Source of the DNA: Prostheceraeus crozeri
Taxonomy: Eukaryota; Platyhelminthes; Polycladida; Euryleptidae
Assembly (NCBI GenBank): GCA_907163375.1
Contig: CAJQUW010010479.1
Coordinates: 1-64,000, forward strand
DNA length: 64,000 nucleotides
Direction: 5' to 3'
Below are positions 1-9,549 of this stretch, piece after piece. The translations under genes and the position numbers were made by a program. The first letter of the stretch is position 1. Every line of letters starts with the position of its first letter. Below the pieces are notes generated by a model. It was not told where the DNA came from and searched no databases. It worked only from the letters and a program-made list of their open reading frames with translations.

Positions 1-193
1 AAACATTTAACGCAGTTCCGTTCACATAATAATTTAAATGTCTCTTGTTCTAATTTTCCTTCTGAAGTCACTTTTATTGGGAGAACTTTTTATTAAAACA
101 CTGTCAGATGTCTCCTTCTTTCCATATCGTTCCAATTTGATCCTCCTAATTTCACTATCATTGCAGTGTAGCATGGAGAAATCCTCTATCCAC
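1..193. other. Left edge, no gene assigned
   Basis: Short AT-rich stretch below the candidate exon at 194-376. On the minus strand it would be the start of the intron that follows that exon. I see no second exon with a matching frame here. Confidence 0.3.
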
Positions 194-376
194 CTACGAT
201 CCAAATTGTGATTCATAGCAATGCTCATCTAGATCCATTAGTCGATCAACTAAATCACCAGCGTTGATATTTTCACTGAGATTTGTTACAGTTTCTATGG
301 CTTTGAACGAATATCCAAGGTCTCTTGCGACAACCCACGACGTTGGGATACTAGTCATCATTATGTATGTCATCAA
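194..376 (-). CDS. Possible exon with UBA-like helical segment (minus strand, gene runs off left edge)
   Basis: The minus-strand frame reads ARDLGYSFKAIETV, then LSENINAGDLVDRLMDL. The spacing of a Gly-Tyr/Phe turn and a following Leu-Val-x-x-Leu helix resembles UBA domains such as those of IAP-type ubiquitin ligases. The frame closes at a stop lying inside GTAGGT, a good splice donor, so the segment looks like an exon end rather than a protein end. The upstream acceptor is unclear because the pyrimidine tract is poor. No neighbouring exon could be assigned, since the rest would lie beyond base 1. A chance ORF is a real alternative. Confidence 0.25.
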   Translation of the reverse strand: MMTYIMMTSIPTSWVVARDLGYSFKAIETVTNLSENINAGDLVDRLMDLDEHCYESQFGS

Positions 377-579
377 AAAACTATCTCATATTTATAGCAT
401 AGTTTGTCTACGTAAAAGGAAAATCAATGTGTCATCTTGATTACAATGGTTGCAATAGTCACAATAGTCGCAATTGAGCAAACCCATTCAAAATCAAACA
501 ACGGACGTCTATCGGTACGTACCCAAGTGCTCAGAACCAAACCACACAAGTTCGATCATAGACGTTCCAAACACAGTGT

Positions 580-905
580 ACCAAACACATGTACCTATCC
601 AGTAAAACAGATCTCATACAAGTTCTTATTCATAACACTGAATTATACATGTACCTATCCATGTGCCTATCGATAAACTAAAGTATACATGTCAAGTTCT
701 ATTGATAACACTGAATTTATACTGTACCTATCATGTGCCTATCGTAACTTAAGATTACATGTACCTATCATGTACTATCCATGTACATATCCATTGTTAC
801 CTATTGAAGTGACAACACTAAACTTTTACATGTACCGTATCCTTCGTACCTATTGATAACATCCTAAACTTTTACATGTACCGATCCATGTACCTTTTAT
901 CCCTG
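580..905. repeat. Degenerate tandem repeat built on ACATGTACCTATCCATG
   Basis: Units containing ACATGTACCTATCCATGT, GCCTATCGATAA and ACACTGAAT or ACACTAAACTTTT recur about five to six times with indels. The spacing is irregular, roughly 40-75 bp. The repeat is strongly diverged and has no coding potential. Confidence 0.7.
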
Positions 906-2419
906 GCAAGCTAGGGCACAGTTTTCACTACTCACACATGGTTCTGCGATTCGGGACTGCTGTTTTTTGCGACTGCATTTGATCATTCCAACGTGGGGGG
1001 GAAACTTATTTTTGTCTCTTTATATGCCACTCATCATTCTGCGGTCGGGGTCAGTAGTATACATGATGACTCCGTTTAGTCAGTTAGCTCCCTTTTGTGT
1101 TTCAATTATGCTAGCCGTAGCTTGCAAAAGTTGTTTATGAAGATGAATTGAAAAATAAGCTTACAAATAAGGCCTTTTGCCGATTACAATAAATAGAAGG
1201 TCGACACTGAAGGCCTCTTGCATTTCCTAAATTTAATACATAATTCCGCCAATCGAAAATTTGAACTATGTCGTCCTAGTACTTGATTGTAAAGTACCCA
1301 TTTTATAGCACTTTCTACGACGGTGAAAAGTCAATTTGGAAAGTCTCGTAAACGCTGTTAAGCCTTTTATTTAGCCTTGCGAAGCTATTCCGGGAGATTT
1401 GAAATCGTGGTATTGTATTGCTTTAAGCGCTTTTAATTTATACTGCCAATCGTTAGTTCTAATAATCTAAAACGACAAACATAGTAACATCCAGCGCATA
1501 CAAGACAGTCACGCTGAAGTCAGCTGCTGCTTATGACGAGCGCAGTCTGTCTTTTGCATTTGATTAATCTGTTAATTTTTTCTGAAGTAAACAGTGTTCA
1601 CACATTTATGCTCAAGTATTACGTTGGCATAAAAGATACCTATATGTGAAACCGGATGCAGCGCTTAGTACTGAAAACGCTTTCTTATAGTGAAAAAAAT
1701 AGTTGTTCGATTGCTTCCCAAAGGCTAGTTGAGTAGATAGGGGAAACTTTTTGAATATAGACAATTGGTCTTCAAGTTTAAGGGTGTCCGTGGAACATAA
1801 GACCTCAAGAGAAAATTCTAGATAAAAGAAATTGCAACTGTTGTCATCGGCATATGCTAATTTGGATAGAACAATCGCGGTAAAATTTTGTGACAAAAAG
1901 ATGTCCACTTAAGTCTATGTGCGATATGCTCTCTGAACGCAAGGTGTGATTTGCTAAGGCAATTTCTATCAGAATCAAACAATTTTTGAGAATTACCAAC
2001 AGAAATGGGCGGGATAGATATTGCAGACAATGTGATTCATCAATATTACTGCCCTCGAATATCACATGCATGGTACGTTATCTTTTATCGGCTTCAATTT
2101 CAATTCTATCAGCTTCCAATTCTTCGGCTACTTTTCAATGCGATGGACTGCAAAAATTAATTTGACCTGGGACAGATGGATGAATTTATGTTGATGTAGT
2201 GAAGAAATGATAAATATCATTTAATTGTCTAAAATTTAATTTTATAACATTTTAATATATACTTTATTGACAATTTTTTGTAACATTTACTTCTTTATCT
2301 TCTTTCATTTTTGACTGGTATATGTAGTATACATGTATTGTATGATGCCTGATAATTTAGTCCAATCTCACCAAGTCGCTCGACAGAAAAAGCAACGCAC
2401 TGTAGCAGAATCTCAACTT
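906..2419. other. Gene-free stretch
   Basis: No supportable gene, and short ORFs on both strands look random. A weak imperfect inverted repeat lies at about 1505-1553 (GACAGTCACGCTG against CAGTCTGTC on the far side). Confidence 0.4.
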
Positions 2420-3557
2420 TAGTAGCGCGTGTGCCCCCTCTATGCTCCAATACATTCTAGTAATCCGAGTGGCCATGGGATTCACACAAGTTTCTGAATG
2501 AAGGATGTTTACAAGGAGAGCCACTGTCTGTCAGTCTTTCAGAGAGAATCTTCAGGGGACATGGGAAGTGAATAGGGTCATCTCACTCGCCGCCCAAGCT
2601 CGTCCCAGGACTTGTTCAATGGGTGACAAGTCAGGTAAGCGTGTGCAGGCCAGTCAAGGGTTTGAATGTTCACTCTCTAAACAGTGGCCAATGACAGCGA
2701 GGAGCGATGTGGTATTCTCGGTTGTGTCTTGGAAGACGAGATCTCCACCCTGACACTGGGGCACAACAAGAGAGACAATTTCATTGGATACCTCTCTCCA
2801 GTCAACGTGCTTTGATGATGACTGTGTCTGTTCGTCCGCCATGCCAAATGCACCGCACATCATACACTTCCACCACCATATCTGTCGTGTTCTTTAAACA
2901 GCTGGGGCAAGCGTTCACTGGAAGACGATGCACTCTGACAGACGTATTGAAATCCAGAGTGAATTCGATTCATCGGTCACAGATTTCTGCCAGTGATGGT
3001 CATTCCATGTGAGCGATGGGCCTTCACACCAGGCAAACGCGTCTTCTGCGGTGCTCAATAACTCATTGGAGATTGGGACAGCATGGTTCGTTAGCGATTG
3101 AATTCCAGCTTCTCGCAATCTCTGGCAAAGCCGTTCGAACGCTACAGTCTAATATTTGAGGCACTCTTCCCAGTGTACGGACTGCTGCTTGGGGGACTGA
3201 CCACAAAATCTTATTCCTCTTTGCAGCTCCCTTTAAACTTGTCGTGCGTTCTGTCCTTCCTGCAGACTTTCTTGGTCGACCAGATCCTTTTCTTTTGAAC
3301 ATCTCCTTCTGCTTTCCATTCGACACCTCCACCTCCAATAACAACGTCTCTCGATAGGTGCAGCTCGTCGGCAACACTCGCACAACTTCTTTTTTAACCT
3401 CAACGGATTCATTCCAATAGCCATACCTCATAAAAGTGCATGTATATAGTGACAATTTTTTATGAAAAGATTGGTTTTTTGCGGAGATTACGTTCCTGCG
3501 GTCCAAAATATTATTTGAGCAGTTTTTAGAAGGCTTTGGCAATCTATCATTTGGCAA
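2420..3557 (-). mobile_element. Broken Tc1/mariner-type transposase relic
   Basis: Three minus-strand frames, read from high to low coordinates, give the parts of a Tc1-like transposase in order. The first is a helix-turn-helix linker ending GSGRPRKSAGRTERTTS (near 3270-3300). The second is the first catalytic block, HWQKSVTDESNSLW (near 2960-3010), matching the family's SDES. The third is the C-terminal block, where the frames give DWPAH, DLSPIEQ and WDELGRRVR (near 2590-2680). A tail resembling the family's final GGxTRY follows to about 2430. The order and spacing match a roughly 340-residue family protein, but at least three frame changes and several stops break it. I could not fix terminal inverted repeats or TA duplications, so the outer limits are approximate. 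Confidence 0.75.
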
Positions 3558-4290
3558 TTTTTCATTTCAGCCAAGAATAGACAATTATTTCATAGAAATG
3601 CAATACAAAAATGACTCGGATTAGGCAATCCTCGGCTGATTGACAATTATCTAATCACATAATTAGATATCATCACATTCGATACTTGATTTGTGTCCAC
3701 GTCACATGGAGGCGATTTAACATCGAGACATTCATACATCTCGTCAAAAATTAAATTCGAGTACTTCTTTAAAGAAACAGCTTTAATTTGTTTCTTATTC
3801 TGTAATTTAAACAATTAAACTGCTCTACGACAAAATTCAACACTACGATGTTTGTCAGAATCAGAACAGATCCACACAAATATTCTTTCATTGTCGACAC
3901 ATTTAGGTGTCAATATATTTCAATAAACGATTCGGGATTACTGTAATTTCAAATGAGTGACTTGAGGAATGCCTTCTGATTGGCAACCTGAGAAAAGAGC
4001 GGTGCATTGCCCGATGGAGAAATGCGAAAATTCGCTTTTCTTTGCGATGGCTTCCATTCAGGCAATGTATATCTCATCGGTGATAGTGATGGAACCAATA
4101 ATCTTTTCTACGGCGATCGCATAAGTCATAACACCGTCTGGTATAGTGGATAAAAACCCGCTAGGGATTTCAGTAGATGACTTTGAGAGCTTCAACATCA
4201 AGTCAGAAGTTAACGAAGTACCGTCATCCTTCAGGAATGATTTAGCCAGTTCTTCGCTAGCCTGCATCACTGCTACCCTACGCTTCTCAG
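3558..4290. other. Gene-free stretch
   Basis: AT-rich with no recognisable gene. A minus-strand frame at 4058-4330 (ERIVELIHTAEKRRVAVM) lies just downstream of the THAP relic and could be its continuation, but it matches no family I know. Confidence 0.35.
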
Positions 4291-4624
4291 CTGTGTGGAT
4301 TAACTCTACGATGCGTTCTATGGGAAGCAAGGTTTTTTAGAAAAGTTGAGAACACTGATGGAACAGCACCGGATTTCAGCAGTCTTCGCTTTGGGGTTGA
4401 GTCTTTCTCAGAATTTGGGAACATTCTAGAGTCATTTCTCTGCTTAATGAAATCACCATCAACGAGATGATTGGAGTATACATGTACATGTAGCTGACTG
4501 TGAGGAAAATCGTTATTTTGCGACTCAACCAATTCTTCAAGATGCATGGATCTTTCGGGTATCGATGGAAAGCAATTGCATTGTCAGTCGAATTCGATGA
4601 AGCAGAACCACCATCACAGCCCAC
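4291..4624 (-). pseudogene. THAP zinc-finger domain relic
   Basis: Two overlapping minus-strand frames together show the landmarks of a THAP domain, the C2CH DNA-binding module of host regulators and of P-type transposases. These are an initial MGCDGG, FHRYPKDPCILKNWL (family F-x-F/Y-P-x-D and W), a region where the C-x-x-H-F motif has decayed to VYSNHLVDGDF, and a closing RLLKSGAVPSVF, which matches the family's R-L-K-x-x-A-V-P. A frame change separates the halves, and the second finger cysteine is not seen. A THAP-bearing DNA transposon remnant is likelier than a host gene. Confidence 0.6.
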
Positions 4625-4910
4625 TGCTACGCACTTGCCGACAATTTCTGCGATGTTCTACTGATTGTGTTTGTGTTATCAAACCAATGCTTCTATTATT
4701 AAAAATTTCACAGCAGAATTTGTCTACGAATTTCCATGGCTTGATCATCATAGATTTTGACATTGCATTATAGACACAGAAATTAACAATACCAAAGAAA
4801 GTCTACTTATGTGATTGTGGATTATAATGGATTATAGCAGTCTCTACTTTGATATTTTACAACTTAAAATATGTCTATGTGTAGGATGAAATCATAGTCG
4901 CTAAATGATT

Positions 4911-5048
4911 TATAGGAAGCTATTGGAATCAGTTGGGAGGCGTCTCACAATGACAACTGGAGACAAGAGGGAGGCTGCGTGGCTGATGAAGAGAATTAGT
5001 CTGGACATCCAGCGAGGGAATGCTACCTGTTTGCTAGGAGCAGGGAAA
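4911..5048 (+). pseudogene. Unidentified coding-like fragment ending in a stop
   Basis: The + frame reads RKLLESVGRRLTMTTGDK, then EAAWLMKRISLDIQRGNA and LLGAG before a stop. The composition and the QRGNA block look like the C-terminus of a repeated-element ORF, but I cannot name the family. It sits between the THAP relic and the mariner. Confidence 0.2.
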
Positions 5049-5180
5049 TAGGACTTTTTTATGAACTTTTTATTACTTGTAGTGTTCATCCTTTTGTAAA
5101 ACCTTTTTTTCTTGAAATAGAGTATGCTATCATTGCTATATCATAGACCTCATGGATTCCTAGATATATATCTATATATA

Positions 5181-5743
5181 CGAGTGGTGATTGAAAAGTT
5201 CGCGGCCCGATATAGAAAAAAGCATATTTCGCATACGATACATATTTATTTTTCGACATAATCTCCCCTACAATCAACGCACTTAGCCCAACGATGCTGC
5301 AATGCGCGGATCCCTTGCTCATAGAAGTGTGAGTCTTTGGAGTCCAGATACTCCTCAACGGCCTCCATGACGTCACTGTTGGATGCGAAGTGCTGACCGC
5401 TGAGCTCCAATTTCATTTTTGGGAAGATGAAAGTCCGATGGTGCCATATCGGAATATATCGGAACCATATCATCATGAATCTCCTTTGGTGTGAGTCCTT
5501 TCAAGCCGAGATGACGAATGACAGCTCGATTTGAAACGTGATCCATCTTACGCAACACTTATCTGACTAACTGACTGATGTTAGTAACTGAAGTTAAGTA
5601 GCTGTGGTTTACCAACAGTTCACCGGATCGACTGATCACTCGTCATACGCCGTCAGCACATTCCATTGTATCAATCCACATGTGCATAATGGCCTGGCTT
5701 TAAGCTTTCTATGTCAGGCCGCGAACTTATCAATCACCCCTCG
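5181..5743 (-). mobile_element. Internally deleted mariner element with intact ends
   Basis: Both ends carry a matching inverted repeat, CGAGTGGTGATTGAAAAGTT on the left and CGAGGGGTGATTGATAAGTT as the complement of the right, each bordered by TA. The minus strand encodes the N-terminal mariner helix-turn-helix (AVIRHLGLKGLTPKEIHDDM, 5450-5530) followed almost at once by the C-terminal APSDFHL block and a lysine-rich tail (5246-5470). The central catalytic region of about 250 residues is missing and the two parts are in different frames. At 563 bp it is a deletion derivative that would need a transposase from elsewhere. The flanks ATATATA on both sides form an inverted TCTAGATATA-like target. 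Confidence 0.85.
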
Positions 5744-6376
5744 TATATATATCTAGGAGTCCTTGTAGACCTCCGGTGGTATTGGAAACTTGCTAAATTG
5801 CCTTACCTATCAGTCCAGGTGATAGCATTCTAGCTGTCCATGGCAGCTGGCTACTCGAATAGTCATCAGTTCCTAAGGCTGATAGAATCAGGGAATCCCT
5901 GGGCTAAAAATAGCTCGTTATCTTATAGAGTTCGATGTAAACAGTACCTTCATTAAATGACAGTTTAGTCTTGTTCTCAGAATAATATTTAAGCGATCTA
6001 CCTACTTGAATAGTCATTGGTTCCTTATCTGATAATTTCAAGGATTCCAAAAGCCAGAAATAGCCATTAGTTGATAGCTTCGAGCCTCGATGCTGACAAT
6101 TTTTTCGAGGAATTTAATTCAGTGAGCTCATTATTTGTTTCGCTGCATGTTACTCTTAGGTTGACACAACTAGGTGTCGATCACACAAAAAGTTAAATTT
6201 ATCGCAACTCAGGACTATGGAATAGAGTTACAAATGAGGGATCAGCGATTTTCAAAATGATTTGTACGTGACCTTTTTTTATATTTCGATGGAATTAAAA
6301 CCGTTTTGGTGATTAATAAGCAAATGTTCATTCATTACTGCTACAGGAAAAATAATTTGGGGAAAAAAGTCAAATA
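5744..6376. other. Gene-free stretch
   Basis: No gene. It holds the right-hand TA of the mariner and then unremarkable AT-rich sequence. Confidence 0.4.
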
Positions 6377-8175
6377 CAGGGGTGGGTCAATGTGACATTT
6401 TTCATCTCAAAATGAAGTGTGACATAATGTGTATTTTTCATTGTTGGTGTGACAAAATGTGACAAAATCCTTTAACCAGAAAATAAATTTGACAGAGGTA
6501 ATGTTTTTTTCGGTAGTATGACAGTAAATGAGGCTTCAAGTCACAGAGGAGCATCAACTTCCTCTGAGTGAAATACCGACAACTTAATTCTTTGTTTTTG
6601 ATTTGTACTCGGAATATGTAAGATAGATATGTTTCTCCTTGCTTCCATTGGCGACTTGCACTTCCGCCAGGTAAATCGTGATGCTACCATTTCGCTTGTC
6701 TTAAGTTGACTTTGAGTTTGATGGCACAATTGCAACATTCATTCCATGTGGTCATGCGTTTTTCGATTGTCATTTCCAGATTGCAGGATTCCTTGCGAAG
6801 TTGTACTAGTTCCGATAATGCACGCAATCCAAGGAATAATAGCAATTGTAACAAAACTCAATGATACTTCTTCTTTGAAAGGAGAATACGAGTAAAACTG
6901 CTCTTATTTTTGGCAATTCATATTGTCTGTGAATTCATTTTGTTGAATTTATTCCAAATGCGTGATTATTGTTTGCCATCAAAATGAATTCAAGACAGTA
7001 AAAATAATCATAATTGCAATAAGACTACAACGTTTGAGTGTAATTTTTCACTTAAAAACAAAAATGAAGGTGTCACGGTCTTACCCAATTTCTTGGCAAT
7101 TTCTATGAAACTCCTGAAATGACAAAAAATAATACAAATTTTTCCGGATATTTCGTCACCCTTCGGGACACAAAAAAATGGCGAATTAACAGTATAAATA
7201 AATATCCGTAATCAGTATCTTCAAAACTCGTGTATTTGTGTATCATGTATATGCAACTGATTCTTTTCCGCTAAATCAAGCAACTTATTTCTACAGCTAA
7301 TGTCTATTGACGGTTGAACGACCTTTTCTGTAAATACTAGGTAAATGATCAAGATGGGTCTGGCCAGACTCGAGCCTTGTCTATATCTTCATGAGCTACA
7401 CACAAAATCTACCATGAATCAGACCCTACTGAATTAAATTATCAAAAGCAATATCTGAAATTTCATTTTACGTTTCTATTGGTCCATCAGCAAATTATCG
7501 TCCCATGGTCGTCTCCATCATTAAATTGTTGCAATTATTGATGCTTTTATACCACTGTTAATATAATCATTCGATTAACAAATGATCTTCGCGTGTTCCA
7601 AGCAAACGTTTTGATACAAATGCTGAATGCTTTGTCCATACCGAAACTCTTTACGAACTTCCGCTAACGAGAGAATTTTGTAATAGCGCTAAAATGGGAA
7701 TGTGTGCGATGTTCAGGTTTCTTGACGAATTGCATGCAGAGATTAATGTGAATATTTGCGAACTGGTGATGGAAAAAGTGACGAATTACGAATTATCCGT
7801 ACGTTTTACAATGTGCAACATATGAAACTTAGTTGGGGAATAGGAAATCTGGCGAATTAACCAGGTGGCGAATTATCCGGAAAACACTGTAATAATCAAT
7901 AAATTGAAGGTTTCTCGATCTTTCCCATTATAACGCTCTTGAAATACATTCATCGATATGGCAGCAAAAAAGCCAATTTTGAAAGCTGCCAATTTCCTGC
8001 ACATCATGTGTCAAAATTTGCCCATATGTTTCCATCAGCATGTCACGAAATGTGATATTTATGTCAATGGGCATGTGACATCAACGCCCATCGATGTGTG
8101 ACAAAATGTGACAAATCTTGAATAGCCAAATGTGACAAAATGTGTCACAGATCCAAATGCAGCGGCCCACCCCTG
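6377..8175. mobile_element. Non-autonomous inverted-repeat element, exact 6-bp target duplication
   Basis: The left end CAGGGGTGGGTCAATGTGAC matches the complement of the right end, CAGGGGTGGGCCGCTGCATT. The hexamer CAAATA flanks both sides exactly (6371-6376 and 8176-8181). The subterminal regions repeat the word TGTGACAAAATGTGACA and variants at both ends. No transposase is visible. A TA-flanked element is inserted at 7135-7889. It belongs with the CAGGG-ended, 6-bp-duplication group seen elsewhere in this window. Confidence 0.85.
7135..7889. mobile_element. Nested TA-flanked pogo/Tigger-like non-autonomous element
   Basis: The right end, read on the complement, is CAGTGTTTTCCGGATAATTC. 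The left end is CAAATTTTTCCGGATATTTC. Both are bordered by TA. The word GGCGAATTA recurs inside both ends. It is 755 bp with no ORF, and TA duplication plus CCGGATAAT-type ends point to the Tc1/mariner-pogo group. It lies wholly inside the 6377-8175 element, so it is younger than that insertion. Confidence 0.7.
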
Positions 8176-8460
8176 CAAATAGTCATACCCATAATGTGCA
8201 CTTGCTGCCATCATCTTTTTGTTGTTACATTATCTTTCAAAAACTGGAAACTTCCGTTTTATAAATCATTCGTGGTGAGTAATCATAATTACTTCTATTG
8301 ATCTACTCAGAATATTATCATTGCAATTTCCATGAGATATTATGTGTTGAATTCTATATATACATGCAAATGCTAGTTTTCATATCAGATTTTTCATATA
8401 GTACCTAATCTTTTTGAGTTGGCTTCATCGTAATCTGTGTTACAAGGTGCTGCAAATTCT
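8176..8460. other. Gene-free stretch
   Basis: AT-rich, nothing recognised. Confidence 0.3.
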
Positions 8461-8461
8461 T

Positions 8462-8596
8462 TTTGCTATTTATTTTAATTGCAAGCTTAATTAAAATAGC
8501 AAAATTTTGCACCAGACGTTTCGTCGTCCTGCCGACTTGTTTACGGGAACAAGTAGGCAGGACGACGAGACGTTAGTTGTAAGATTTTGCTATTTT
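8462..8596. repeat. Long hairpin with overlapping alternative stem
   Basis: Bases 8493-8541 and 8548-8596 are 49-bp inverted arms with about six or seven mismatches around a 6-nt loop (TACGGG). The arms include CGTCGTCCTGCC against GGCAGGACGACG. A second, overlapping inverted repeat pairs 8462-8480 with 8489-8503 through TTTGCTATT and AATAGCAAA. The word AAAATAGCAAA or its complement therefore occurs three times and could pair in two ways. This may be a foldback element or the source of a small hairpin RNA. Confidence 0.8.
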
Positions 8597-8963
8597 GATC
8601 AACATAACGTCGTAAATTGGGAGCGAACATTTTTCTTTGTTGATTTCCTGTTGACATTGAATCCTCTGAAATCTGCCCTACTAATGCAACAAAGAGACGT
8701 ATTTCAATTTGTACTAATGTACTCGCAGAAGAGGCATACTCTGCTTTTCATTACGAGTTACATGTGTTTTTCGCATATACTGTTTGAGTGCATAATTAAA
8801 GAAGAAGACGAAATTGGAGGCTATTCATTAGTGATAAGCAAAGCATCATATTTTACATTGAAATCTTCAACTTGGTTTGCTCAAGTCAATTACAGAACTC
8901 AATTTGCTATTTTTATGAGCAGCTCTTTTAGTACATGTATGTAAGAACGACGGATCCTTTAAT
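8597..8963. other. Gene-free stretch after the hairpin
   Basis: A 145-codon frame (8507-8944) begins inside the hairpin and runs through here. It shows no domain, has hydrophobic AT-driven composition, and I do not treat it as a gene. Confidence 0.3.
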
Positions 8964-9100
8964 CAGAGATGAGAATTTTCCGCGGATCTGTGGAAATCCG
9001 CGGGGCCCCAGTAAATCTGCCTGATATATTCTCTATTTTTTCTATTTGGGCCCCTTGGAAATATGAATTTCTGCTTGGGCCCACCACATTCTCATCCCTG
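8964..9100. mobile_element. 137-bp MITE
   Basis: The left end CAGAGATGAGAAT matches the complement of the right end, CAGGGATGAGAAT. The flanks TTTAAT and TTTTAT agree at four of six bases, consistent with an old 6-bp duplication. Inside are CCGCGG and GGGCCC-rich words, as in the larger CAGGG elements. Confidence 0.65.
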
Positions 9101-9549
9101 TTTTATGCATTGAACAGAATAAAATTCGAAATGGCATGTCAGATAGCCGTTTGGATGACTGCATGCTGATTGCTAATGAATAGGACATGGCAGGTGAAAT
9201 TAACTTGAGAAAGGTGTCTTAAAATGATCAAGAATCGTAGAGAAAGGATTGAGTGACTTTCTTACCTAGAATCAGCAGATTTAATCTAATACTTCCTAAA
9301 TCCTGTTTGTGATCATTGCTAATGAATGTGTTTCATCTTTTTTCTACCGGTGCCACAAGACTGTAACATATTTGCTCACATTTTCTAAATTCACATAGTG
9401 CGCATTTGAGCATGAGTTTTTCTCTGAAATTTTTATCAGTGTCACTGACTGATTGGAGTATATTTAGGTATTTGGAATGTTTGAGACACTTTTGAGGATG
9501 CACAAAGCAAGTACACGTATATTGCGTTTATTGTTGATTGTAAATCATA
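9101..9549. other. Gene-free stretch
   Basis: No gene or repeat recognised. Confidence 0.3.

Noticed and set aside
1505-1553. Regulatory stem-loop
   Set aside because: The inverted repeat is imperfect and no gene or RNA feature is nearby.
8507-8944. 145-codon protein-coding gene
   Set aside because: It starts within a long hairpin, shows no domain and has AT-driven composition.
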